Positions 8,201-15,078 of a stretch of 15,152 nt of DNA are shown in pieces. Position 1 is the stretch's first letter, and every line of letters begins with the position of its first letter. Made by a program: the position numbers and the translations under genes. Origin of the DNA: Mesorhizobium_B sp964242945 (lineage in GTDB: Bacteria; Pseudomonadota; Alphaproteobacteria; Rhizobiales; Rhizobiaceae); NCBI GenBank assembly GCA_964242945.1, contig CAXTCF010000101.1:1-15152 (forward strand). The letters are read 5' to 3'. The notes under the pieces were generated by a model. The model worked only from the letters and a program-made list of their open reading frames with translations, made no database searches and was not told the DNA's origin.

Positions 8201-9955
8201 AAGCCCGACTATGCCGAATGGGTCATGCGCTTCGATACGCTCGGCCGCAGCGAGCGCGCCGCGGTTGCGCGCCGGGTGGCCGAGATGCCCTTTCGCCCGC
8301 TGATCTCCGTCGTCGTGCCGCTTTACAACACGCCGCCGCAGGTGCTGCGGCGCTGCATCGAGTCCGTCCTGGGGCAACTCTACGACCGCTGGGAACTCTG
8401 CCTGGTGGACGACGCTTCCTCCGACGCGGGCGTCGCCGCGATCTGCCGCGAGTTCGCGCGACGGGACGGCCGCGTGCATTTCAGGCAACGGGCGGAGAAC
8501 GGGCACATCGCCGCGGCCAGCAACGACGCGCTGCGCATGGCGACGGGCGACTTCGTGGCGCTGCTCGATCACGACGACGTGCTCGCCCCGCATGCGCTCA
8601 GCAGCGTTGCCGAGGCGCTGAACGAGAACCCCGCGCTGGACCTCATCTTCTCCGACGAGGACAAGATCGACGAGGACGGGCGCCGGTCGGAGCCTTGGTT
8701 CAAGACCGGCTGGAACTACGACCTGATGCTGTCGCAGAACTGCGTCGTGCATTTAGGCGTGTTCCGGCGCGCGGTGCTGGAAGGGATAGGCGGCTTCCGC
8801 AGCGGCTACGACGGCAGCCAGGACTACGACCTGACGCTGCGCTTCCTTGAGGCCTCGGCGCCCGACCGGATCCGCCACATTCCGGCCGTGCTGTACCACT
8901 GGCGGATCATCCCCGGCTCGGTGGCGGCGGGGGTGGACGAGAAGCTCTACCCCTACGAGGCCGCCCGGCGCGCCATCCAGGAACACCTGGACCGGCGCGG
9001 CGCCGGCGCCGTCGTGGAGCGCCAGCAGCACCCCGGCTACTACCGGGTGCGCTGGCCGCTGCCGGCCGAAGCGCCGCGCGTCAGCCTCATCATACCCACC
9101 AGGGACAAGGCTCACCTGCTGAGCCGTGCCGTGCAGTCCATCCTCGATCTGACGCTCTACGGCAATTACGAGATCGTCGTGGTGGACAATGGAAGCCGCG
9201 AGCCGGACGCATTGGCCTATCTCGAATCGCTGGCTTCGAACCCCAGGGTGCGGGTCCTGCCCTATCCAAAGCCCTTCAGCTTCTCGGCGCTGAACAACCA
9301 CGCGGTGGAGCAGGTGGCTTCGCCGATCATCGCCTTCGTCAACAACGACGTCGAGGCCATCACGCCCGGCTGGCTGGGGGAGATGGTGTCCCACGCCCTG
9401 CGTCCCGAAGTCGGCGCGGTCGGAGCAAAACTCCTCTACCCCGACGAAACCATCCAGCATGCCGGCGTGACGGTGGGGATCGGCGGCACCGCCGGCCACC
9501 CGCATGTGGGGCAGCCCCGCGCCGCGCTGGGCTATTTCGGCCGGCTGGTCTGCACGCAGCGCTTCTCGGCCGTTTCCGGCGCCTGCCTGGTGATGCGCCG
9601 GGACGTGTTCCAGGAGATTGGCGGCTTCAACGAGACGGAGTTCGGCATCGCGTTCAACGACGTGGACTTAGGGCTGCGCCTCAACCAGGCGGGCTATGCC
9701 GTGGTGTGGACGCCTTTCGCCGAACTGTTGCACCACGAGTCCGCCAGCCTGGGCGACGCCGCCGGGCCGGAGCGCAGGGCGCGCTACCTGCGCGAGTGCG
9801 CCAGCCTGCGGCGGCTTTGGCCCGAAGCGATCCGCGACGATCCCTTCTACAACCCGAACCTTTCCATCCGAGGGGGCGACTTCCGCCCCGCCTTCCCGCC
9901 GCGCGCGGCCCCGCCCTGGGCGCCGGACAGGCTTTCAGGCGCAACCCGGTCCTGA
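5207..9955 (+). CDS. Multidomain methyltransferase-glycosyltransferase fusion (MTase, GT2, GT4-like, GT2, GT2)
   Basis: A 1582-residue cytoplasmic-type protein, probably acting in surface polysaccharide or glycan synthesis; the sugars and acceptor are unknown. Domains in order: (a) a Methyltransf_24-like SAM methyltransferase, about 35-205, with VELGTHSGNS (54-63), YAVDTWEGD (81-89), HMDGLHTYEAV (138-148) and VVFHDI (165-170); (b) a charged, likely coiled linker, about 223-275; (c) a GT2 domain, about 352-595, with VVIVDNGSTD (384-393) and FEEADYCVRL (535-544); (d) a GT4-like GT-B domain, about 616-980, with FGVPVVTT (905-912); (e) a GT2 domain, about 1032-1265, with DHDD (1121-1124) and QDYDLTLR (1205-1212); (f) a GT2 domain, about 1291-1540, with NNDVE (1379-1383) and FNDVDLGLRL (1483-1492). 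There is no signal peptide or membrane segment. Domain (c) has GSD where NND is usual, and domain (d) has Thr901 where the donor-binding Glu is expected. The start is GTG, with AAGGAGA upstream. Confidence 0.88.
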   Translation: MRDRNAELQSVVKRLGITTELFWEPVRLTSPPPWAGHIPFAFWLAGAAAPAVFVELGTHSGNSYAAFCQGLAEHRVPARAYAVDTWEGDEHSGRYGAEVFADLHAFNEARFSGFSKLLRTSFDDASLYFAEGSVDLLHMDGLHTYEAVRSDYERWLPNLSPRAVVVFHDINVRERGFGVWRLWEELRSRFPAFEFHHSEGLGVLGAGNEQTEAMRALFGLSESEAATARQLFAARGTLFRHRVQEAELERRLRAVSDEAERLRAERNAEAAPLEAGTALRRIARPARALADWMRGLPDQRPARSSPAPHAEPAAEPVPSDLGAALREAMRVRLEAFLGTSGRLVLPRDPDPAVTVLLVLFNQAELTFACLQSIRECAGEAALEVVIVDNGSTDRTCALLDRIEGAAVVRSGRGLHPSGVNRAAREAKGRHILLLGSDVQLLPGALAAALRTLESADDAGAVGGRIVLPDGTLEEAGSIIWNDGTTQGYAGGWRLDDPSVLFRRNVDFCSAAFLLTPRRLFEHLGGCDPVFAPSCFEEADYCVRLRRAGYRVVYEPDVTVQRCKPNSPARPAEDMELGQRSRLAFRERHADWLRGQQAAEAADISRARFARPDGAAPAILVVGDRVPREDRGWGDRRLREMVRTLVEAGARVTFYPTLPHLETWPEARRALGGDVEIAFGSSGGRMDKFLLARSGQFDAVIVSCPRNMRSFLDAASGDALAGARIFYDAGAIAALAKIRRHALRGDPLPEAEGEALVHEELALAGAATVLAASEREAALFRGSGARDVRVLTLPLTPKPTAAPFEARSDILLAGAVQEDGLPDMDALQWFVREALPELRARLGQSIRLKVIGDVKAPAVQALGELGCDFLGAADDLRPHFEAARVFVAPARFAPGAPLEIYTSASFGVPVVTTRSLAGQAGWQDGRDLLAADDPSAFARACARLYEDAELWAALRRNGLERCAEACSPEAFRAAVEALVREVPVLRPAPELPAPAFDADKPDYAEWVMRFDTLGRSERAAVARRVAEMPFRPLISVVVPLYNTPPQVLRRCIESVLGQLYDRWELCLVDDASSDAGVAAICREFARRDGRVHFRQRAENGHIAAASNDALRMATGDFVALLDHDDVLAPHALSSVAEALNENPALDLIFSDEDKIDEDGRRSEPWFKTGWNYDLMLSQNCVVHLGVFRRAVLEGIGGFRSGYDGSQDYDLTLRFLEASAPDRIRHIPAVLYHWRIIPGSVAAGVDEKLYPYEAARRAIQEHLDRRGAGAVVERQQHPGYYRVRWPLPAEAPRVSLIIPTRDKAHLLSRAVQSILDLTLYGNYEIVVVDNGSREPDALAYLESLASNPRVRVLPYPKPFSFSALNNHAVEQVASPIIAFVNNDVEAITPGWLGEMVSHALRPEVGAVGAKLLYPDETIQHAGVTVGIGGTAGHPHVGQPRAALGYFGRLVCTQRFSAVSGACLVMRRDVFQEIGGFNETEFGIAFNDVDLGLRLNQAGYAVVWTPFAELLHHESASLGDAAGPERRARYLRECASLRRLWPEAIRDDPFYNPNLSIRGGDFRPAFPPRAAPPWAPDRLSGATRS

Positions 9956-9978
9956 AGCCGGAACAGGAGGCTGGCGGC

Positions 9979-10679
9979 ATGGCGGAATTCCATTTCGTCG
10001 AGGATTACGTCCGCTGGGTCGATACGCTCATCGCGCGGCATCCCTATCGCGAAGCGATGGAACTTGCCGTCGGCGGCGACTGGAACGCCGTTGGGTCCAT
10101 CGAGGCCGCGATATTGCGGTATGCCGGACTCCGGGACGGCATGCGTCTGGTCGATCTCGGCTGCGGGTCGGGCCGCCTGGCGCAGGCCTTGCCGCGCACG
10201 GCGGACGTGAACTACCTGGGGCTGGACGTGGTGCCCGCCCTCCTCGACTACGCGCGATCGATCTGCCCCGCCACTACCGCTTCGAACGCAACCTGAGCCT
10301 GACATTTCCCGAACCGACCGCCTCGGCGGACATGATCTGCGCCTTCTCGGTGTTCACGCACCTGCTGCCGGAGGAGACATACCTCTATCTGGAAGACGCG
10401 CTGCGGATCCTGCGTCCGGGCGGCAAGGTGGTGCTTTCCTTTCTGGAGTTCGCGAACCCGGAGCACTGGCCCGCCTTCGAGAACGTGGTCAACGCGCAAC
10501 GCACGTCCTCGCGCCCGCACCTCAACACGTTCCTGGAGCGGGGAGCGATCAAGGTCTTCGCGCAGCGCCTCGGCTTCAAGGCGCCGATCTTCATCGGCGG
10601 GGACGAAGCCCCCTGGCGAAGCCAGCCGCCGCTCTGGCAGGCGGTGGCGATCCTCGGCAAGCCGTCGCTCCGAGCCTAA
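9979..10679 (+). pseudogene. SAM-dependent methyltransferase, frameshifted
   Basis: A class I methyltransferase whose coding sequence is split by a one-base frameshift. The first part starts at the ATG at 9979, eight bases after CAGGAGG (9964-9970). It encodes motif I VDLGCGSGRLA (58-68) and GLDV (81-84), then runs in this frame to a TGA at 10294-10296. The second half continues in the -1 frame, with HYRFERN, ICAFSVFTHLLPEETYLYLE and ILRPGGKVVLSFLEF, to a TAA at 10677-10679. Restoring one C in the CCCC tract at 10266-10269 joins the halves as ICP-RHYRFE and gives about 233 residues, a normal length for this family. It lies 23 bases after the glycosyltransferase stop, so it shares that transcript and was probably a sugar-modifying or chain-capping enzyme. 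A sequencing error or translational slippage are alternatives to true inactivation. Confidence 0.8.
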
Positions 10680-10737
10680 TGCCGCCGGTTCTCATGCCCG
10701 AACGAAGCTGCCGCCCAGCGGTCGAGAACGCCGCCGT

Positions 10738-11973
10738 TCAGCGCAGCGCCGCCGCCAGCGCCTTGCTGGGATAGCAGGTCGGCGCCATCCCGTTCTTTTC
10801 CTGCCAGTCGCCGATCGAGCGGCGGGTCTTGAAGCCCGGCAAACCGTCCGCGCTGCCGACGTCGTAGCCCTTCCCTTCCAGAACCTTCTGCATCTCGGCG
10901 ATATCCGAGCGGTATAGCCCATCCACCGGCGTCCACGCTCCGACGAACGGTTTCTGCGCGCCGCCGATGCGGTCGGCACCGTGGCCGATGAAAAGCGCGT
11001 AGAGATCGCTCTCGTTGTATTGCTTGAGCACGTAAAAGTTCGGCGTGACGACGAAGGCCGGGCCGTTGCGCCCCGCCGGCATGACAAGGAAACCCTGCTT
11101 GCCCAGTTCCGAGGACGGAAACGGCTTGCCGTTGACGCGGGTGACGCCAAGCTTCGCCCATGAAGAAATCTTCTTGCCCTGGTCCGGCCCTTCCAGCGCG
11201 CAGGACACGCTTTCCGGCACCCGCACTTCAAAACCCCAGCCGCGCCCGCGCTGCCACTCGTAGTCCTTGAGGTAGTTGGCGACCGAAGCCAGCGTGTCCG
11301 GCACGGACTTCCATATGTCGGTGCGCCCGTCGCCGTCGAAATCGACGGCATGTTTCAGGAAGGAGGTCGGCAGGAACTGCGGCTGGCCGAGCGCGCCGGC
11401 CCAGGAGGAGCGCATGTCGGCCCGCGCGATTTTTCCCTCCTGCACGATCTTCAGCGCAGCCAGAAGCTCGGTGCGGAACATCTCCTTGCGCGTGGAAAGA
11501 AACGCCTTGGTGCCGAGCACCTCGAAGGCGTCATACGGCATCTTCGCCGCGCCGAAGCCGGACTCGCGGCCCCACACGGCCAGGACGATATCGCCCGGCA
11601 CGCCGAACTTCTTCTCTACCGCGGCGAGCGTGGCGGCGTTCGTGCTGGCGCGCGCCCGCCCGCCGCCGACCACCGCGCCCAGCTTCTTCTCGTCGAAATA
11701 GGCGGAGGGCGCGTTGAACTCGGCTTGGTGCTGCGTCTTCGGCACGGAAGGCTTCTGGCCGGGCAGCACGAGGTCCGGCAGCTTCAAGTTGGGCTTCACG
11801 CCGGCAAAGGCGCCGTCGAAGGTTTCCTTCGAGATGCCTTGCTTCTCGGCTGCCGGCCAAAGGTCTCTTGCCAGCCAGGACTGGAACTGCGCGTCGATGC
11901 TTGCGGCACCGGCCGGAAGGGCTGCCGCCAGGCTTGGCAGGGCCAGAAACAACAGGAAGACCAGAACGCGCAT
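10738..11973 (-). CDS. Lytic murein transglycosylase, MltB family
   Basis: A periplasmic peptidoglycan lyase that cleaves the MurNAc-GlcNAc bond to give 1,6-anhydro-muropeptides during wall turnover. The 411-residue protein begins with a signal peptide of about 24 residues (MRVLVFLLFLALP, then an Ala-rich cleavage region). The SLT_2 domain spans about 27-325, with the probable catalytic Glu137 in VWGRESGFG and the conserved stretches WAGALGQPQFLPTSF (191-205) and DFDGDGRTDIW (211-221). A peptidoglycan-binding type 1 domain follows at about 348-410. The start chosen at 11971-11973 has GGGAGG five bases upstream and gives a clean signal peptide; an in-frame ATG seven codons earlier lacks both. 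It lies 50 bases downstream of recR on the same strand and is probably co-transcribed. It converges on the broken methyltransferase across 58 bases. Confidence 0.92.
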   Translation of the reverse strand: MRVLVFLLFLALPSLAAALPAGAASIDAQFQSWLARDLWPAAEKQGISKETFDGAFAGVKPNLKLPDLVLPGQKPSVPKTQHQAEFNAPSAYFDEKKLGAVVGGGRARASTNAATLAAVEKKFGVPGDIVLAVWGRESGFGAAKMPYDAFEVLGTKAFLSTRKEMFRTELLAALKIVQEGKIARADMRSSWAGALGQPQFLPTSFLKHAVDFDGDGRTDIWKSVPDTLASVANYLKDYEWQRGRGWGFEVRVPESVSCALEGPDQGKKISSWAKLGVTRVNGKPFPSSELGKQGFLVMPAGRNGPAFVVTPNFYVLKQYNESDLYALFIGHGADRIGGAQKPFVGAWTPVDGLYRSDIAEMQKVLEGKGYDVGSADGLPGFKTRRSIGDWQEKNGMAPTCYPSKALAAALR

Positions 11974-12023
11974 GGGAACCTCCCGCGGCACCATAAGGGG
12001 AAGGCGCTTGCCCGGAAATTGCG

Positions 12024-12629
12024 TCAGAAAGCGGTCCGGGAACGCAGCGCGGCCGAGAGCGTGCCCTCGTCGAGGTAGTCCAGTTCGCCCCCGACCGGCA
12101 CGCCATGCGCCAGCCGCGTTACCTTCGTCGGCAGGCCGGAAAGCTGATCGGTGAGGTAGTGGGCCGTGGTCTGGCCCTCGACGGTGGCGTTGACCGCCAG
12201 CACCACCTCTTCGACGCCGCCCTCGGCCACGCGCGAGACGAGCTGGCGGATGGTGAGCTGGTCCGGCCCGATGCCATCCAGCGGCGACAGCGTGCCGCCC
12301 AGCACATGGTAGCAGGCGTTCAGCGCGCCGGCCCGCTCCAGCGCCCAGAGGTCGGCGACGTCCTCGACCACGATCACCGTGGACTTGTCGCGGCGCGGGT
12401 CGGAGCAGACGGTGCAGGGATCGGACGTGTCCACATTGCCGCAGCGCGAGCACACCCGCACGTTCTCGGCCGCGTCCGCCATGGCGGAAGAAAGCGGCCG
12501 GAGAAGCTGGTCCTTCTTCTTGATCAGGTGCAGCGCCGCCCGCCGCGCCGAACGCGGCCCAAGCCCCGGCACCTTGGCCAGAAGCTGGATTAGCTTCTCG
12601 ATTTCAGGACCGGCGATGCGCTTGGACAT
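12024..12629 (-). CDS. recR: Recombination mediator protein RecR
   Basis: The RecFOR-pathway mediator that, with RecO, loads RecA onto SSB-coated single-stranded DNA at gaps. The 201-residue protein has the family length. It shows the N-terminal helix-hairpin-helix LAKVPGLGPRSARR (17-30), a four-cysteine zinc finger (Cys60, Cys63, Cys72, Cys75), and a Toprim domain from about 84 with VIVVED (85-90). The C-terminal region includes THAYL-type sequence (TAHYLT, 155-160) and TRLAHGVPVGGELDYLD (171-187). The ATG at 12627-12629 fits the family N-terminus MSKRIAGPEIEKLI, although no clear ribosome binding site precedes it; a TTG at 12686 would add 19 unconserved residues. The usual dnaX-ybaB neighbours are absent: argB is upstream and the lytic transglycosylase gene follows. 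Confidence 0.95.
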   Translation of the reverse strand: MSKRIAGPEIEKLIQLLAKVPGLGPRSARRAALHLIKKKDQLLRPLSSAMADAAENVRVCSRCGNVDTSDPCTVCSDPRRDKSTVIVVEDVADLWALERAGALNACYHVLGGTLSPLDGIGPDQLTIRQLVSRVAEGGVEEVVLAVNATVEGQTTAHYLTDQLSGLPTKVTRLAHGVPVGGELDYLDEGTLSAALRSRTAF

Positions 12630-12703
12630 GGGGTTCGGGCCGCTGCGACGAACTGATCTGAAGGAGGAAAAATCAAGTAATTTCAAAGAGTCAGTGAGGA
12701 ACA

Positions 12704-12732
12704 GATATAGGCTCTTGCCTTACTCCGAACAA
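12704..12732 (-). promoter_or_regulatory. Candidate sigma-70 promoter for recR
   Basis: On the minus strand, TTGTTC (12732-12727) and TATATC (12709-12704) are separated by exactly 17 bases, within the 132-base gap between argB and recR. The local sequence is more AT-rich than its surroundings. The leader to the recR ATG would be roughly 70 bases. Both hexamers are partial matches, so this is a prediction from spacing and composition only. Confidence 0.4.
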
Positions 12733-12761
12733 GGTTTCGGGCGGCGTTGCGGACGCTTCAA

Positions 12762-13658
12762 TCAGGGCACGATCAGCGTTCCGGCGCCATGCTCGGTGAA
12801 AAGCTCCAGCAGCACCGCATGCGGCACCTTGCCGTTCAGGATGACGACACCTTCGACGCCCCGCTCGATCGCCTCGATGCAGGTTTCCACCTTCGGGATC
12901 ATGCCGCCGGAGATCGTGCCGTCCGCGATCATGGCTTTCGCCTGTGCCACCGTAAGTTCGGGCAACACCTGGCGATCAGCGTCCATCACGCCGGGCACGT
13001 CGGTGAGGAAGAGCAGGCGCTTGGCTTCCAGCGCGCCGGCGATCGCGCCTGCAAACGTGTCGGCGTTGATGTTGTAGGTGTGGCCGTCGCGGCCCGGCGC
13101 GACGGGGGCGATCACCGGGATCATCTCGGAGGAGGCCAGGAGGTCGAGCAGCGTGCGGTCCACTTCGGCCGGCTCGCCGACGAAGCCGAGGTCGAGCACC
13201 CGCTCGATGTTGGAGTCCGGGTCGGTGATGACCTTCTTGGCCTTTTCCGCAAAGACCATGTTGCCGTCCTTGCCGCACAGCCCGATCGCCCACTCGCCTT
13301 CGGCGTTGATCAGCGCTACGATCTCCTTGTTGATGGAGCCCGCCAAAACCATCTCCACCACCTCCACCGTGCGCTGGTCGGTGACGCGAAGACCGCCTTC
13401 GAACTTCGACTCGATGCCCAGCTTCTTCAGCATGGCGCCGATCTGCGGCCCGCCGCCATGCACCACGATCGGGTTGACGCCCGACTGCTTCAAGAGCGCG
13501 ATGTCGCGCGCAAAGGCCTGGGCCAGCGCGGTGTCGCCCATCGCGTGCCCGCCATACTTCACCACAACCGTCTTGTTCTCGTAGCGCTGCATGAAGGGCA
13601 GCGCCGCGGACAGGAGGCGGGCCTGGGCGAAGGCTGTGTCTTCGGGCTCTGGTGCCAT
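12762..13658 (-). CDS. argB: Acetylglutamate kinase ArgB
   Basis: Catalyses ATP-dependent phosphorylation of N-acetyl-L-glutamate, the second step of arginine synthesis, in the cytoplasm. The 298-residue protein has the usual length for rhizobial ArgB. It carries the amino-acid-kinase motifs VVVKYGGHAM (31-40), VVHGGGPQIG (65-74), the substrate-binding region FEGGLRVTD (86-94), PVIAPVAPG (181-189), YNINAD (195-200), LTDVPGV (218-224) and GTISGGMIPK (247-256). The ATG at 13656-13658 gives the N-terminus expected for alphaproteobacterial ArgB; the frame stays open to about 13742 but the extra residues look unconserved. No strong ribosome binding site is visible. It is the first gene of a leftward group with recR. 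It is divergent from the ECF sigma factor gene, with 143 bases between the two starts. Confidence 0.96.
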   Translation of the reverse strand: MAPEPEDTAFAQARLLSAALPFMQRYENKTVVVKYGGHAMGDTALAQAFARDIALLKQSGVNPIVVHGGGPQIGAMLKKLGIESKFEGGLRVTDQRTVEVVEMVLAGSINKEIVALINAEGEWAIGLCGKDGNMVFAEKAKKVITDPDSNIERVLDLGFVGEPAEVDRTLLDLLASSEMIPVIAPVAPGRDGHTYNINADTFAGAIAGALEAKRLLFLTDVPGVMDADRQVLPELTVAQAKAMIADGTISGGMIPKVETCIEAIERGVEGVVILNGKVPHAVLLELFTEHGAGTLIVP

Positions 13659-13703
13659 GGGAAAGCTCGTGAATGGTGGGGAAGCGGCGCCTATATCGCG
13701 TTG

Positions 13704-13727
13704 CCGCGGAAAACTGAACGTCCGCGG
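13704..13727. repeat. 7-bp inverted repeat in the argB/sigma-factor intergenic region
   Basis: CCGCGGA (13704-13710) and TCCGCGG (13721-13727) are exact reverse complements with a 10-base spacer. They sit between the divergent starts of argB (13658) and the sigma factor (13802). A TATA-containing element (GATATAGG read on the minus strand, near 13690) lies beside it on the argB side. The repeat could be an operator, but at this GC content a 7-bp match may also be chance. Confidence 0.35.
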
Positions 13728-13801
13728 GCACGAAAGTTTCACCGGCGGCCTGCCGCGCCCCTCGTTGCAAAGCGTTGGGAAACTTGGCAGAAATCGCGGC
13801 G

Positions 13802-14353
13802 ATGTCCGCTCCCGTCGCCGTTCACGACATTTCCAAGCTGATCGTGCGCGTATCGCTCCGCGACCGGCAGGCGTTCGACCTGCTTTACCGGCAAACTTCC
13901 GCGAAACTTTTCGGCGTCTGCCTGCGTGTCTTGGAGGACCGGGCAGAAGCCGAGGAGGCGTTGCAGGAGGTCTATGTCAAGATATGGACCAAGGCCGACC
14001 GCTTCGCGGTTTCCGAACTGTCGCCGATCTCCTGGCTTGTCGCGGTCGCGCGCAACCATGCGATCGACCGCATCCGCACGCGCAGGAGGCCGGCGGCGGA
14101 CCTGGATGAAGCGCTCGACATCGCCGACCCCGCGCCCGGCCCGGAGGCTGCGGCGGTTTTGGGCGGAGAAGGCGAGCGCATCCATAGATGCCTGGGGGAA
14201 CTGGACGCCGACCGTGCAGCGGCGGTCCAAGGCGCCTACCTCAAGGGGGAAAGTTATGCCGAACTGGCGGCGCGCTTTCGCGTGCCGCTCAACACGATGC
14301 GAACCTGGCTGCGGCGCAGCCTGCTGAAACTGAAGGACTGTCTGGAGCGATGA
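13802..14353 (+). CDS. ECF-type RNA polymerase sigma factor
   Basis: A 183-residue group IV sigma factor that directs RNA polymerase to stress or envelope-response promoters and is probably held inactive by the anti-sigma factor encoded next. The sigma region 2 spans about 24-95, with AEEALQEVYVKIW (50-62) and the DNA-contact segment WLVAVARNHAIDRIR (78-92). Sigma region 4 spans about 125-178, with the helix-turn-helix SYAELAARFRVPLNTMRTWL (151-170) followed by RRSLLKLKDCL (171-181). The ATG at 13802-13804 gives the N-terminus MSAPVAVHDI; a TTG at 13775 would add nine residues, and neither has a strong ribosome binding site. The stop overlaps the anti-sigma ATG (ATGA at 14350-14353), so synthesis of the pair is likely coupled. 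The ECF subgroup and target promoter could not be assigned. Confidence 0.93.
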   Translation: MSAPVAVHDISKLIVRVSLRDRQAFDLLYRQTSAKLFGVCLRVLEDRAEAEEALQEVYVKIWTKADRFAVSELSPISWLVAVARNHAIDRIRTRRRPAADLDEALDIADPAPGPEAAAVLGGEGERIHRCLGELDADRAAAVQGAYLKGESYAELAARFRVPLNTMRTWLRRSLLKLKDCLER

Positions 14354-15078
14354 GCGGCGCGGGCGACGACACGGAGGAACGGGGCGGCGACGACGTATTC
14401 GCCGCCGAATACGTTCTCGGCGTGCTGCCCGCCGCCGAGCGCAGCATGGCTGCCGCGCGCATCGAGCAGGACAGGGCTTTCGCTGCGCTGGTGGAACGCT
14501 GGGAAGGGCACTTTGCCCCGCTTGCTGAATCTTACCCGGAAGCCGCGCCGCCGCCTGGCGTCAAGGCTGCGCTGGACCGCCGTCTTTTCGCCTCGACGAC
14601 GGCCGGCGCCGCCCAGGCCGAAGCGGGAAGGGCCGGCCTTTGGAAGAGCCTGGCTTTCTGGCGCGGGCTTTCGGCTGCGGCCGTCGCCGGCCTGGCCTTC
14701 AGCGTCGGCGTCTCGTTTGTCGCGCCGCCCGGCGGGGAGGTGCCGCGCAAGGTCGCCTCGCTCCAGGGCGAAGGCAGCGACGTGCATTACGTCGCCCTTT
14801 ACGACCAGTCTCTGCATCAGGTGTCGCTCTCGCATCTGTCCGGCGAAACCGGCACCGACCGCGATTTCGAATTGTGGATGATCGAGGGCGGCAACGCTCC
14901 GGTTTCGATGGGCGTTATCCCCGCCGGCAACACGATCCGCATCGAGCTTTCGCCCGACGCGCAGAAGAAGCTTGCGGCCGGCGGCGTGCTGGCGATCAGT
15001 CTGGAGCCTTCCGGCGGTTCGCCCACCGGCCAGCCGACGGGTCCCGTGGTGGCGAGCGGAGACTTGCGCGACATCTGA
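14350..15078 (+). CDS. Membrane anti-sigma factor, RskA-like
   Basis: A 242-residue single-pass membrane protein expected to bind and silence the sigma factor encoded immediately upstream. The cytoplasmic N-terminal part (about 1-100) includes the sigma-binding-type segment FAAEYVLGVLPAAER (17-31), typical of this family. It has no HxxxCxxC zinc motif, so it is not a ZAS-type redox sensor. One membrane segment lies at about 104-125. The periplasmic RskA domain (about 130-238) shows FELWMIEGG (173-181), VSMGVI (185-190) and LEPSGGSPTGQPTGPV (218-233). The start overlaps the sigma stop by 4 bases. Release by regulated proteolysis is known for relatives such as RskA of mycobacteria, but the protease and signal are not evident here. 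Confidence 0.9.
   Translation: MSGAGDDTEERGGDDVFAAEYVLGVLPAAERSMAAARIEQDRAFAALVERWEGHFAPLAESYPEAAPPPGVKAALDRRLFASTTAGAAQAEAGRAGLWKSLAFWRGLSAAAVAGLAFSVGVSFVAPPGGEVPRKVASLQGEGSDVHYVALYDQSLHQVSLSHLSGETGTDRDFELWMIEGGNAPVSMGVIPAGNTIRIELSPDAQKKLAAGGVLAISLEPSGGSPTGQPTGPVVASGDLRDI

Noticed and set aside
4949..8752. A 1267-codon open frame on the minus strand, opposite the fused glycosyltransferase
   Set aside because: It is low-complexity in Arg, Gly, Ala, Gln and His with no recognisable domain, and mirrors a real gene with strong GC codon bias. Such long antisense frames are common at this GC content.
10688..10729. GTTCTC/GAGAAC inverted repeat between the convergent genes as a shared terminator
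   Set aside because: The stem is only 6 bp with a 30-base loop and no T-run.
11974..12453. A longer N-terminus for the lytic transglycosylase
   Set aside because: The extension overlaps recR in another frame. The ATG at 11973 has a ribosome binding site and begins a proper signal peptide.
12661..12680. AAGGAGG on the plus strand as a ribosome binding site
   Set aside because: No start codon follows at a usable distance, and the region is the recR leader on the other strand.
12725..12740. A small hairpin (CCGAA/TTCGG) after argB as a terminator
   Set aside because: The stem is only 5 bp with no T-run, and it overlaps the candidate recR promoter.
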